Source of the DNA: Streptomyces rishiriensis
Lineage (GTDB): Bacteria > Actinomycetota > Actinomycetes > Streptomycetales > Streptomycetaceae
Direction: 5' to 3'
DNA: 64,000 nt
NCBI RefSeq assembly: GCF_030815485.1
Contig: NZ_JAUSWV010000002.1
Coordinates: 8,308,001 to 8,372,000 of the forward strand
Shown: piece after piece, positions 35,254 to 43,299 of the stretch
How the letters are laid out: each line of letters opens with the position of its first letter
Position numbering within the stretch: the stretch's first letter is position 1
Program-made: the position numbers and the translations under genes
The notes under the pieces: generated by a model
What the model was told of the DNA's origin: nothing
The model's database searches: none
The model's input: the letters and a program-made list of their open reading frames with translations, nothing else

Positions 35254-36125
35254 GCTTCCCATTCTGACGAGGCCGGCAGGTTCTGGTCGGCGGCCCAGGA
35301 AGCAAGAATGCGCAGCTGATCGTGGGCTGGGGAGCCCGGGGCGGCGGTCCAGACCGTCATGTACTGGTCGGGGTCGGTGCTGGCGGTGAGGGTGTCGCAG
35401 TCGAGGGTGACCTCGCCCATGACCGGATGGAGCAAGGTCTTCGTGCCCACGGTGCGGGCGGCGACGCGGTGGTCGCCCCACCACTGGGCGAACTGCTGGT
35501 CCCGCATGGAGAGTTCACCCACGAGCGCGATCAGTCGGGGGTCCTCGGGGTACTTCGCCGCCTCCATCCGCAGCTGCGCCACCGTCACCTGCGCGGCCGT
35601 CTGCCAGTCGGCGTACAGCCGGCGCACCGCAGGGTCGACGAACAGAAGCCGGGGGTAGTTGCGGTGCTTCTCCGGGACACGGGAGAAATCCGTGACCAGC
35701 GCCGCAGCCAGCGCATTCCACGCCAGGATGTCCCCGCGTCGCCCCTGGATCATGGCCGGGACGGTGGTGAGATCCTCCAGCACCCGCTGCAGTGGCGGTT
35801 GGACCTTCTGCACGCCGCGGCGTCGCGTGCGGCCGGTGGTTCTTCCCGCCAGCTGGAACAGATAGCCCCGCTCGTCGTCGTCCAGGTGGAGTACGCGGGC
35901 GATGGTGTCCAGCACGGGAGCGGACGCCTGCATCCGACCTTGCTCGAGCCGGGTGTAGTAGTCGGTGCTGATGGAGGCGAGCTGGGCGACCTCCTCGCGG
36001 CGCAGTCCTTCGACCCGGCGGGGCCGGCCGGTCGCCGGAAGCCCGACCGTGCGCGGGCTCAGCTGTGCCCGGCGCTTCTTGAGAAATTCTCCCAGTTCGT
36101 TCAGGTTGACATTCCTGCTGGTCAT
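35250..36125 (-). CDS. XRE-family regulator with MmyB-like ligand domain (copy 1)
   Basis: A 291-residue protein, first gene of the tandem pair. Same architecture: helix-turn-helix GLRREEVAQLASISTDYY, then GRRGDILAWNALAAALV, NYPRLLFVDPAVRRLYADW and TKTLLHPVMGEV. ATG 36,125 is followed by TSRNVNLNELGEFLKKRR. The intergenic region to the divergent alcohol dehydrogenase (36,126-36,307) contains an 18-bp palindrome that may be its operator. The difference between the copies lies mainly in the ligand-binding domain, suggesting they sense related but not identical signals. Confidence 0.9.
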   Translation of the reverse strand: MTSRNVNLNELGEFLKKRRAQLSPRTVGLPATGRPRRVEGLRREEVAQLASISTDYYTRLEQGRMQASAPVLDTIARVLHLDDDERGYLFQLAGRTTGRTRRRGVQKVQPPLQRVLEDLTTVPAMIQGRRGDILAWNALAAALVTDFSRVPEKHRNYPRLLFVDPAVRRLYADWQTAAQVTVAQLRMEAAKYPEDPRLIALVGELSMRDQQFAQWWGDHRVAARTVGTKTLLHPVMGEVTLDCDTLTASTDPDQYMTVWTAAPGSPAHDQLRILASWAADQNLPASSEWEA

Positions 36126-36161
36126 GCTTCCCAGCATGACATCGATCGCACCTGGACAAGG

Positions 36162-36179
36162 GGGGAGGATTTCCTCCCC
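36162..36179. promoter_or_regulatory. 18-bp palindrome in the XRE/ADH divergent region
   Basis: GGGGAGGA-TT-TCCTCCCC is a perfect palindrome 37 bases upstream of the regulator start. TCCCCGGAT is repeated directly just after it. Candidate operator for one or both XRE regulators. Confidence 0.5.
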
Positions 36180-36307
36180 GGATGTGCCTCTCCCCGGATA
36201 GATTCCTCCGCTTTTCGTGCCCACCCGCACGTGTGAGGCTCGATCGTGAGCAGCCGTTCCTGACTCCGGCTGCGGCTCACCACCCTCGTACCGAAGGAAG
36301 CACCATC

Positions 36308-37324
36308 ATGCGCGGAGCAGTCATTCACGCCCCCGGCGACGTGCGCTTCGAGGAACTGGACGATCCGAGGATCAACCGGCCGACGGACGCCGTCATCCGA
36401 ACGGTCGCCACCTGCGTATGCGGTTCGGATCTGTGGCCCTACCGGGGCGCGGAGCCGGTGGACGGGCCCCATCCGATGGGGCACGAATACGTCGGCATCG
36501 TCGAGGAGGTCGGCAGCGAGGTCACCCACGTCAAGCCCGGCCAGTTCGTGGTCGGCTCCTTCGCCACCTCGGACAACACATGTGCGAACTGCCGTAACGG
36601 CTGGCAGTCCAGCTGTCTGAACCGGGAGTTCATGAGCACCTGCCAGGCCGACTACATCCGCATCCCCAACGCCCACGGCACCCTGGTCGCCACCGACGAA
36701 CACCCGTCCGGCGATCTCGTGCCCAGCCTGCTCGCCGTCTCCGACGTGATGGGCACCGGCTGGTACGCCGCCGTCGCCGCCGAGGTCGAGCCCGGCTCCA
36801 CCGCCGTCGTCGTCGGCGACGGAGCGGTCGGCCTGTGCGGGGTCATCGCGGCCAAGGAACTCGGCGCGGAGCGGATCATCGCCATGAGCCGTCACGAGTC
36901 GCGCCAGAAGCTGGCCGTGGAGTTCGGTGCCACCGACATCGTCAGCGAACGCGGGGAGGAGGGCGTCGCCCGCATCAAGGACCTCACCGGCGGCATCGGC
37001 GCCGACTCGGTCCTGGAGTGCGTCGGCACGGCCGAGTCCATGCGGCAGGCCCTGCACTGCGCCCGCCCCGGAGGCAACGTCGGCTTCGTCGGCGTCCCGC
37101 ACGAGGTGTCGATCGAAGGGCAGGAACTGTTCTTCTCGCAGGTCGCCCTGCGCGGCGGCCCCGCCCCCGTGCGCCGCTTCCTGCCCGACCTGATCGACCG
37201 GGTCCTGTCCGGCCGGATCCAGCCGGGCAAGGTCTTCGACCTCACTCTGCCCCTGGACCAGGTCGCCGAGGGCTACAGGGCGATGGACGAGCGCCGCGCC
37301 GTCAAGACCCTCCTGAAGCCCTGA
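36308..37324 (+). CDS. Zinc-dependent alcohol dehydrogenase (MDR family)
   Basis: A 338-residue medium-chain dehydrogenase. Catalytic zinc site: CGSD and GHEYVGIVEEVG. The structural-zinc lobe is partial (TCANCRNGWQSSC). The NAD(P) fold reads VVVGDGAVGLCGVIAAKELGAERII. GAAGGAAG lies about 8 bases before ATG 36,308. It is divergent from the XRE pair and heads a plus-strand group with an SDR, a lipoprotein and an MFS exporter, a combination that suggests aldehyde or drug detoxification under XRE control. Substrate unknown. Confidence 0.92.
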   Translation: MRGAVIHAPGDVRFEELDDPRINRPTDAVIRTVATCVCGSDLWPYRGAEPVDGPHPMGHEYVGIVEEVGSEVTHVKPGQFVVGSFATSDNTCANCRNGWQSSCLNREFMSTCQADYIRIPNAHGTLVATDEHPSGDLVPSLLAVSDVMGTGWYAAVAAEVEPGSTAVVVGDGAVGLCGVIAAKELGAERIIAMSRHESRQKLAVEFGATDIVSERGEEGVARIKDLTGGIGADSVLECVGTAESMRQALHCARPGGNVGFVGVPHEVSIEGQELFFSQVALRGGPAPVRRFLPDLIDRVLSGRIQPGKVFDLTLPLDQVAEGYRAMDERRAVKTLLKP

Positions 37325-37398
37325 CCGCAAACCGTCCCGCCCCCGGGCCGGGCCTTCGCAGCCCGGCCCGGCACGGCCCCGGCCACCAAGGACTCACC

Positions 37399-38064
37399 GT
37401 GACCACCTTCGCCCTCATAGGCGCCGGCCCCGGCCTCGGGCTCGCCACCGCCCGCCGCTTCGCGACCGCCGGCCACACCGTCGCGCTCATCGCCCGCGAC
37501 CCCCGGCACCTGGACAGCCTGACGGCCGAACTGGCCCGCGACGGCATCAAGGCCCGCGGCTTCGCCGCCGACGTCCTCGACACCGAATCCCTCGACGCCG
37601 CCCTGAACGCGGCCGGAACCTCACTGGGGCCCATCGAGATCCTCCAGTACAGCCCCGTGCCCCGCGCCGACTTCATGAAGCCGGTCCTCGACACCGGCGC
37701 CGACGACCTCGACGCGCCCCTCGCCTTCTCCGTCAGGGGTCCCGTCACGGCCGTGAACGCCGTCCTGCCCGGCATGCGCGAACTCGGCCGAGGCACCCTG
37801 CTGTTCGTGAACGGCCTCAGCGCCGTACGCCCCAACCCGAAAGTGGCCGGCACCTCGATCGCCTTCGCCGCCGAAAGCGCGTACGCCCGCATGCTCCACG
37901 ACGCGCTCGCCCCGAAGAACATCCATGCCGCGCAGCTGATCGTCCCCGGAGCCATCCGGCCCGACGCCGAGCACAGCAGCCCCGAGGCCCTGGCCCAGCG
38001 CCTCTACGACATCCACCGCGAGCGCGACGGCTTCCGCCACTACTCCGAGCCCCTCGCCGACTGA
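37399..38064 (+). CDS. Short-chain dehydrogenase-like protein
   Basis: A 221-residue Rossmann-fold protein beginning TTFALIGAGPGLGLATARRFA, the SDR nucleotide-binding motif in a GAGPGLG form. The usual active-site YxxxK is not clear: the expected region reads AAESAYARMLHDALA, so Tyr is present without the Lys at +4. GTG 37,399 has AAGGA upstream. It follows the alcohol dehydrogenase by 75 bases and is probably co-transcribed. May be a weak or divergent oxidoreductase. Confidence 0.85.
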   Translation: MTTFALIGAGPGLGLATARRFATAGHTVALIARDPRHLDSLTAELARDGIKARGFAADVLDTESLDAALNAAGTSLGPIEILQYSPVPRADFMKPVLDTGADDLDAPLAFSVRGPVTAVNAVLPGMRELGRGTLLFVNGLSAVRPNPKVAGTSIAFAAESAYARMLHDALAPKNIHAAQLIVPGAIRPDAEHSSPEALAQRLYDIHRERDGFRHYSEPLAD

Positions 38065-38082
38065 CCCCCTGGACACCACCCC

Positions 38083-38625
38083 GTGATCCCGGCCGCCGTT
38101 CCCGCCCTCGCCCGTACCGTCACGGCCGCCGCCCTGCTGATGGCCGTCACCGCCTGCACCGAAGACTCACCACGCTCGCCGTCTTCGTCCCGGTCCTCGT
38201 CGCCGAGTCCACCTGAACGGACGACGAGTCCCGCGCCCACCACAACCCCCGGCAGGTCCACCGCCATGAAGATCCGGATCAGCATCGACGGCACCCCGGT
38301 CGACGCCACCCTGAACAGCAGCGCCGCCGCCCAGGACTTCGCCGCGCACCTCCCTCTCACTCTCAGACTGACCGACTTCCACCAGAACGAGAAGATCGCC
38401 GACCTGCCGCGTCGGCTGTCCACCTCGGGCGCCCCCAGCGGAGTCCACCCCCGTACCGGTGACCTCGCGTTCTACGTGCCCTGGGGGAACCTCGCCCTCT
38501 ACTACCGCGACGGCTCACCCAGCCCCGGCACCGACCTGATCATTCTGGGTCACATGCCCGAGAGCGCCACCGAGCCGCTCGCCGAGAACGACGAGGTCAG
38601 CGTCACCATCGAAGACGCCTCCTGA
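38083..38625 (+). CDS. Lipoprotein with cyclophilin-like fold domain
   Basis: A 180-residue protein from GTG 38,083. The N-terminus is a lipoprotein signal (ALLMAVTAC, lipobox Cys near residue 26), followed by a Ser/Pro/Thr-rich linker, then from MKIRISIDGTPVDATL a cyclophilin-like domain (PF18050 type) with FAAHLPLTLRLTDF, GDLAFYVPWGNLALYY and LIILGHM. The family lacks proline-isomerase activity in most members, and its role is unclear. Cytoplasmic relatives lack the lipoprotein leader, so an internal ATG at 38,266 could be the true start. Same direction as the ADH-SDR genes. Confidence 0.8.
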   Translation: MIPAAVPALARTVTAAALLMAVTACTEDSPRSPSSSRSSSPSPPERTTSPAPTTTPGRSTAMKIRISIDGTPVDATLNSSAAAQDFAAHLPLTLRLTDFHQNEKIADLPRRLSTSGAPSGVHPRTGDLAFYVPWGNLALYYRDGSPSPGTDLIILGHMPESATEPLAENDEVSVTIEDAS

Positions 38626-38714
38626 ACTTCCCGGCAGTGAGGCGGCGCTCCTTTCCACCGCGACGGCTTCCCCCAGCGCCTGCCCCCCATCGCCCGCCCC
38701 CCATCGCCGCATCC

Positions 38715-38762
38715 CGCTATCCCCCTGTTCCGCTATCCCCCTGTTCCGCCATCCCGCTGTTC
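38715..38762. repeat. Three tandem 16-bp repeats upstream of the MFS gene
   Basis: CGCTATCCCCCTGTTC occurs twice in tandem (38,715-38,730, 38,731-38,746), followed by a variant CGCCATCCCGCTGTTC (38,747-38,762). They end 6 bases before the AAGGAG ribosome site of the transporter gene. Confidence 0.85.
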
Positions 38763-38784
38763 CGCTCAAGGAGTGACCACACGT

Positions 38785-40041
38785 ATGCCTTCCGCATCCG
38801 GGACCACCCTCGGCAAGCTGCCCTTCGTCGTCTGGGTGCTCGCCGCCGGCACGTTCCTGATGGGCACCACTGAGTTCGTCATCGCCGGACTGCTGCCCGA
38901 ACTGTCCACCGGCCTCGGTGTGAGCACCTCTCAGGCCGGTCTGCTGATCACCGCCTTCGCCGTCGGCATGATCGTCGGGGCGCCGACCATGGCCATGGCC
39001 ACCCTGCGCCTGCCCCAGCGCCAGACGCTCATCCTGGCTTTGTCCGTCTTCAGCCTCGGTCATGTGGTGGCGGCCCTCAGCACCTCCTTCACCGTCGTCC
39101 TCGCGGCCCGGGTCGTCACCGCGCTGGCGACCGGAGCGTTCTGGTCCGTCGGGTTCGTCGTCGCCACCACCGCCGCGGGCCCACAGAAGGCCACCCGCGC
39201 AACCGGTGTCATGATCGGCGGCCTGACCCTGGCGAACGTCGTCGGCGTGCCCATCGGCTCCCTCGCCGGCCAGTTCGTGGGCTGGCGTGGCCCGTTCTGG
39301 ACCCTGGCCGCCCTTTCCGCCCTCGCCGCCGTCTTCATCGGCCGCTTCATCCCCACCCAGGAACAGCGCGCGACCGTCTCGCTGCGCGCCGAGTTCGGCG
39401 CCCTGCGCCAGGGTCGGCTGTGGCTGGCGCTGGGCGCTGCCATGCTGATCATGGGCGGCGTCCTGGCGACGTACTCCTACGTCACCCCGCTGCTGACCGG
39501 CCGCGCGGGGACCCCGGCAGGCGCCGTGCCGTTCGTCCTCATCGCCTTCGGCATCGGCGCCCTGGGCGGCACCACCACCGGCGGACGCCTGGGTGAGCGG
39601 CGTCCGATGGTCACGACCATCACCGCCGCCGCGGCCACCGCACTGGTCCTGTTCCTGATGATCCCGCTGTCCGCCAACGCCGTCACGGCCACCATCCTCG
39701 TCTTCCTCATGGGGCTGACCGGATTCACCGTGAACCCCGTCGTCACCGCGCTCGCCATGCGCTTCGCCGGAGACACCCCCACCCTCACGTCCGCGTTGAC
39801 CACCTCCGCCTTCAACGTCGGCGTGGCCGGCGGATCCTTCGTCGCGGGTACGGCCCTGGATTCCTCCCTCGGCCTGACGGGCCCGCCCCTGGTCGGCACG
39901 GTCATCGCGGTACTCACCCTGCTCCCGCTGACCGCCCTCGCAGTCCGCGGCACCTCCGGCGGGAGCCGAATCGTGGCCCAGCGCACTGCCTCCACCCGCG
40001 CGCCTGGTGACGTACCCGCACAGGCGCCGTCCTCTCGCTGA
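38785..40041 (+). CDS. MFS drug exporter (Cmx/CmlR-like)
   Basis: A 418-residue, about 12-helix major facilitator. Signature segments: LAAGTFLMGTTEFVIAGLLPEL (helix 1, typical of the Cmx/AraJ group), then AFAVGMIVGAPTMA, RVVTALATGAFWSV and GGLTLANVVGVPIG (the drug-efflux motif C region). ATG 38,785 is preferred over GTG 38,773 because AAGGAG (38,768-38,773) overlaps the latter. Close relatives export chloramphenicol or similar small drugs. Here it probably removes toxic compounds under the XRE regulators; it is not obviously the exporter of the terpenoid. Confidence 0.9.
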   Translation: MPSASGTTLGKLPFVVWVLAAGTFLMGTTEFVIAGLLPELSTGLGVSTSQAGLLITAFAVGMIVGAPTMAMATLRLPQRQTLILALSVFSLGHVVAALSTSFTVVLAARVVTALATGAFWSVGFVVATTAAGPQKATRATGVMIGGLTLANVVGVPIGSLAGQFVGWRGPFWTLAALSALAAVFIGRFIPTQEQRATVSLRAEFGALRQGRLWLALGAAMLIMGGVLATYSYVTPLLTGRAGTPAGAVPFVLIAFGIGALGGTTTGGRLGERRPMVTTITAAAATALVLFLMIPLSANAVTATILVFLMGLTGFTVNPVVTALAMRFAGDTPTLTSALTTSAFNVGVAGGSFVAGTALDSSLGLTGPPLVGTVIAVLTLLPLTALAVRGTSGGSRIVAQRTASTRAPGDVPAQAPSSR

Positions 40042-41084
40042 CCGCAGGTCCTGCGCCGCGGTTACATCCATGTCGCTCGGGCAGCGACAGAGCATGAACC
40101 GGGTGGGGCCCGGGTATACGGGTGTGGTTGGCCGGGGAAGGACCGTGACCTGGGGAGGTCGGGCGTGTCCTTTCCCGGCCCCTCGCTTCCCTCGAGGGAA
40201 CGGGGCGACGAGGGCGTTCACGGGAAGAGTCTCGCCGGGCATGAACTTCGCAGGGGCCCGGCGTACCGACTTCACGGTCGACGGCCGGCGATCAAGGGTG
40301 CAGCCACGGGGGAGGCCTGCGATCCGCGCGATGAGCGAGGCCCGCGGCGATGTCGGCATCCGCGACCTCGATCAGCCGGTCGACCCGCTCGGGACGGCAG
40401 GGCGGCATGGGCAGCCAGTCCGCACAGGACGTGGTTCACAGAGGGGATCCTGCCTGTGCTGTGACCGAAATGGCTCCCGGTTTTCGCCGTCACCGCGTTG
40501 TCGGCGACGCCTGGGCAGGTGCTGAGGGCCGTATGTGGCCAAGCCCCGCCACACAGAGCGCGCGGTCACATCACCGCTTCCACGGCCTCCCGTCGTGCGT
40601 ACCGTGGCCGGAGGACCTGCCAGAGTGTGGATGAGCACGCACCGCGAATGAGCCCCCGCCCCGTCGGCCCCGGCCGCCGCTGCCCAGCCGCTCGCGCGAC
40701 TGTGTGCCGACCGCCGTGCCGGCATGTGGGTGCCGGCCTTCGCGGGACTGGGCGAAGGCCCTGGGGGACTGCCGCCACAGCTTGCCCTACGGTCGAACGG
40801 CGAGGGTTGCTGGCGCATGGGCCGGAAAGTCCCCGGGGACCGGCGTTCGGCCCCGGTCCGCGCGATGCGGCAGCGCGGGGCCGATCAGGCCCGGTCGCGG
40901 CTCCACATGCGCCGGGAAGGGGATTGGGGTACTCCTCGAAGGAGGGAAGTATCGCGCTCGGCATATCGGCGGCTTGCGGAACACGCCCGCCATCGGACTT
41001 GGCGAGGAGCGCGACGAAGCCGGGACGCTCGTTCGCCCTCATCGACCGTCGTATCCCGCGTCGCAACCAGATGGAGGCACCGCC
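40042..41084. other. About 1 kb without a supported gene
   Basis: Open frames on both strands have poor amino-acid composition and no ribosome sites. A minus-strand segment near 40,310-40,400 reads like a protein fragment (RVDRLIEVADADIAAGLA), too short to name. GGACCGG (40,837-40,843) and CCGGTCC (40,853-40,859) form an inverted repeat upstream of the stress-protein gene and could be a dormancy-regulator-type site, a weak suggestion. The last 20 bases carry the ribosome site ATGGAGG of the next gene. Confidence 0.4.
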
Positions 41085-41957
41085 ATGCAATCGGTCGTCA
41101 CTGTGGGCCTCGACGGCTCACCCGCGAGTCTTGCCGCCGCCCGCTGGGCCGCCGACGAGGCCGACAAGCGCAGGCTCACGCTGCGCCTGCTGCACGCGTG
41201 GCCCCTGCTCACGCCGGAACCCGCCCACGCTCCCGCCGAGGTCGATCAGAACTACTGGTCGAAGCGTCTCGTGCACACGGCGAGGGCCGAGCTGCAGTCC
41301 CGCCACCCAGGCCTGACCGTGGTCGGGAGCCTGGTAGCCGACGACGCCCAGGAGGCTCTCCTCCACGCGGCGTCGGAATCCGAGATGACGGTGCTCGGCT
41401 CACGGGCGATGGAATTCGTCGCGAGCTATTTCCTGGGCGATGTCAGCCTGCCGGTCGTGGCACGGGCCGAACGGCCGGTGGTACTCGTTCGCGCCGCCTC
41501 GGGCGCGGACGAGGGATCGGTCTCAGCGCCCGACGAACGGGTGGTGGTGGCTCTGAAACTGAACGGATCCGGCGACGATCTGCTCGACTTTGCGTTCCAC
41601 ACCGCCGCAGCCAGGGATGTTCCGCTGCTGGCCGTGCACGGCCGAAGCGTGCCGCTGCACGCCCGCGTGCCTTGGGGGGTGGACCACGATGCGGCCGAGG
41701 AGATGACACGGGACGCGCGGCAGGAGATGAGCAAGGTGCTCCGTCCCTGGCGTGAGAAGTACCCGCAGGTGCACGTGGCCGACAGCATCCGACTCACGAG
41801 CCCCGCCAAGGCCGTCGTGCAGGCCGCCGAAGGTGCCGCGCTGCTCGTCGTCGGCCGGCGCGGGCACCGACATGGTGCGGGACCCCGGCTGGATGCGGTC
41901 GCCCACGCCGCCCTCCATCACGGACGCTGCCCCGTCGCTGTCGTCCCCCATGACTGA
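41085..41957 (+). CDS. Universal stress protein, tandem UspA domains
   Basis: A 290-residue protein with two UspA folds. Domain 1 starts VVTVGLDGSPASLAAARWAADEA and ends with VLGSRAMEFVASYFLGDVSLPVV; domain 2 ends LLVVGRRGHRHGAGPRLDAVAHAALHH and CPVAVVPHD, the GxxGx(9)G(S/T) type ATP-binding loop in variant form. ATG 41,085 has a GGAGG upstream. Proteins of this kind in Streptomyces respond to hypoxia or redox stress. Its stop codon overlaps the ATG of the truncated phosphotransferase-like gene that follows, which indicates an original two-gene operon. Confidence 0.92.
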   Translation: MQSVVTVGLDGSPASLAAARWAADEADKRRLTLRLLHAWPLLTPEPAHAPAEVDQNYWSKRLVHTARAELQSRHPGLTVVGSLVADDAQEALLHAASESEMTVLGSRAMEFVASYFLGDVSLPVVARAERPVVLVRAASGADEGSVSAPDERVVVALKLNGSGDDLLDFAFHTAAARDVPLLAVHGRSVPLHARVPWGVDHDAAEEMTRDARQEMSKVLRPWREKYPQVHVADSIRLTSPAKAVVQAAEGAALLVVGRRGHRHGAGPRLDAVAHAALHHGRCPVAVVPHD

Positions 41958-42112
41958 GCTCGCCCCCCAGGGGCGGCATCCCTCGCGAGCGGAGGTGTCC
42001 GAGACCCATACCGCGATCGTGTTCTTCGCCGGGGACCGCGCCTACAAGGTCAAGAAGCCGGTGGGCGGTCTATCTGGGGCCGGGTGAATTCGGCGTACAG
42101 GAAGGGGCCGTC
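41950..42112 (+). pseudogene. Truncated kinase/phosphotransferase-like gene
   Basis: ATG 41,950 overlaps the stress-protein stop. The frame reads ETHTAIVFFAGDRAYKVKKPV, the N-terminal signature of the bifunctional aminoglycoside-phosphotransferase/gluconate-kinase-like ATPases often found beside universal stress proteins. It then breaks and a different frame shows VYLGPGEFGVQEG, which belongs further downstream in that family. An internal deletion plus frameshift has therefore removed the protein, which is about 500 residues when intact. Only a 45-residue peptide remains before TGA at 42,085-42,087. Confidence 0.65.
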
Positions 42113-42150
42113 CTGAACGACGTCCGGCGGGCTCGTCCTGGATGCGTCGG

Positions 42151-42462
42151 CTACAGGTCAAGGACCGCGCGGAGGGCGTTGTCGACGAGCTCCTGCTGCT
42201 CGGGGCCGATGTTGCCGTGGGGAGTGCCGGTTTCGAAGCGGATGGCGGAGAGCTGGAGGAGGTTGATAGCTACGAGGGAGGCGTCGACCGGAGTGCTCAG
42301 ATGCACACTCATCGCCGTGTCGGGGTGCTGGGCCGGAGCGTGGAGCACCACGGCGACGACAGCGTTATAGGCCTCGGCGAGGCCGTCGAGACTAACGACG
42401 AGAACAGTGCGGGTGCCCTTGCCCGTGTCGACGTCCCAGACGTCACCCTTGCGGATGATCAC
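42151..42462 (-). CDS. MazF/PemK-type toxin
   Basis: A 103-residue protein. IIRKGDVWDVD at the N-terminus and TRTVLVVSLDGLAEAYNAVV, then MSVHLSTPVDASLVAINLLQLSAIRF, match the beta-barrel fold of MazF/PemK/Kid endoribonuclease toxins (about 100-120 residues). GTG 42,462 overlaps the antitoxin stop (GTGA), so the pair is translationally coupled. Probably cleaves mRNA when the antitoxin is degraded. The usual conserved Arg in GDIW-x-R and the later Thr are not both clear, so activity is uncertain. Confidence 0.8.
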   Translation of the reverse strand: MIIRKGDVWDVDTGKGTRTVLVVSLDGLAEAYNAVVAVVLHAPAQHPDTAMSVHLSTPVDASLVAINLLQLSAIRFETGTPHGNIGPEQQELVDNALRAVLDL

Positions 42463-42644
42463 AGTGCATCGCCCTCGCCCGCGAGGTCGAGGGGCGCGAT
42501 GGAGGCGAGCTTGCGCGCGGCGTCGATCGTCATCTGCCGACGCACGGCGCGCACGATGTATTCGTTCAGGGACGGGGCGTCGGCGGCCGCGGCGCGCAGT
42601 GTTTTGTCCATGGCATCAGGGATCCGCAGAGTGATGGCAGTCAT
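42459..42644 (-). CDS. Ribbon-helix-helix antitoxin
   Basis: A 61-residue protein starting at ATG 42,644: TAITLRIPDAMDKTLRAAAADAPSLNEYIVRAV is a classic ribbon-helix-helix DNA-binding domain with a short acidic C-terminal tail (LDLAGEGDAL) that would cap the toxin. It precedes and overlaps the toxin, the normal order of a type II module, and would autorepress its own promoter. Immediately upstream is a decayed IS5-type transposase, so the promoter region borders foreign DNA. Confidence 0.85.
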   Translation of the reverse strand: MTAITLRIPDAMDKTLRAAAADAPSLNEYIVRAVRRQMTIDAARKLASIAPLDLAGEGDAL

Positions 42645-42654
42645 GACACCAAAT

Positions 42655-42945
42655 GTAGTGGCACCTGTGCCGCCATGGAAGCGATCACAAGAATGCCGCC
42701 GTGTCCGTCGGTGATCAGGTGGTGTTTGGAGCCGGCCCGCCCCAGGTCGACTGGCGACGGGCCCGGGCCCGTCTGAGCCCCCTTTTAGCGCCCTGACGTG
42801 GCTGGAGTCGACGACCGCTCTCGACCGGTCGACCCTGGCAGCGGCCCACGTCCACACCCAGTGGTGCTCGCCCACCCCCCCCTCCAGCCGGCCGGACGGG
42901 AAATCCGCACCGAGCCGACCCCTGTTGGTCACTGAGGGGACAGCC
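42655..42945 (-). mobile_element. IS5-family transposase remnant
   Basis: On the minus strand the sequence reads VDSSHVRALKGG, then after a one-base shift QTGPGPSPVDLGRAG and SKHHLITDGHGGILV, the catalytic-core signature of IS5-family DDE transposases. Both ends and most of the gene are missing. It sits directly upstream of the antitoxin gene. Confidence 0.8.
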
Positions 42946-42948
42946 ACC

Positions 42949-43299
42949 CTAGGCCGGGAGGAAGAAGCCGGTGATGTCGGCGAGGCGGCCGTCCTCCTGG
43001 TGGCGGGCGGTGCTGATGCCGGTGGACGCGGTCTCGCCCTGCTCACCGAGTTGGGTCCAGCGGGCGAGGGAGCGGTCGTGGTGCTCCAGTACCTCGTCGA
43101 TGCGGAACCGGTGGCCGGGGAAGGCTGCGGCGAAGCCGGTCATGTAGGCGGCGAGTTCGGTCAGGCTGCCGACCTCGGCTCCGGGGTCGCGGTAGGCGAC
43201 GCCGTCCACCGCGACCGCGCCCAGGGCGGCGAGTCGGTCGGCGGGGTCGGCCGACCAGCAGGCGGCGTAGTCGTTCCAGAGACGCTGGGTGTCACTCAT
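42949..43299 (-). CDS. SnoaL-like / NTF2-fold protein
   Basis: A 116-residue small alpha+beta-barrel protein: WNDYAACWSADPADRLAAL, VAYRDPGAEVGSLTELAAYM, FPGHRFRIDEVLEHHDRSLARW. This is the SnoaL/ketosteroid-isomerase-like fold. ATG 43,299 overlaps the stop of the TetR gene (ATGA), so the regulator and this protein form an operon. Function not known; relatives range from polyketide cyclases to stress proteins. Confidence 0.85.
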   Translation of the reverse strand: MSDTQRLWNDYAACWSADPADRLAALGAVAVDGVAYRDPGAEVGSLTELAAYMTGFAAAFPGHRFRIDEVLEHHDRSLARWTQLGEQGETASTGISTARHQEDGRLADITGFFLPA

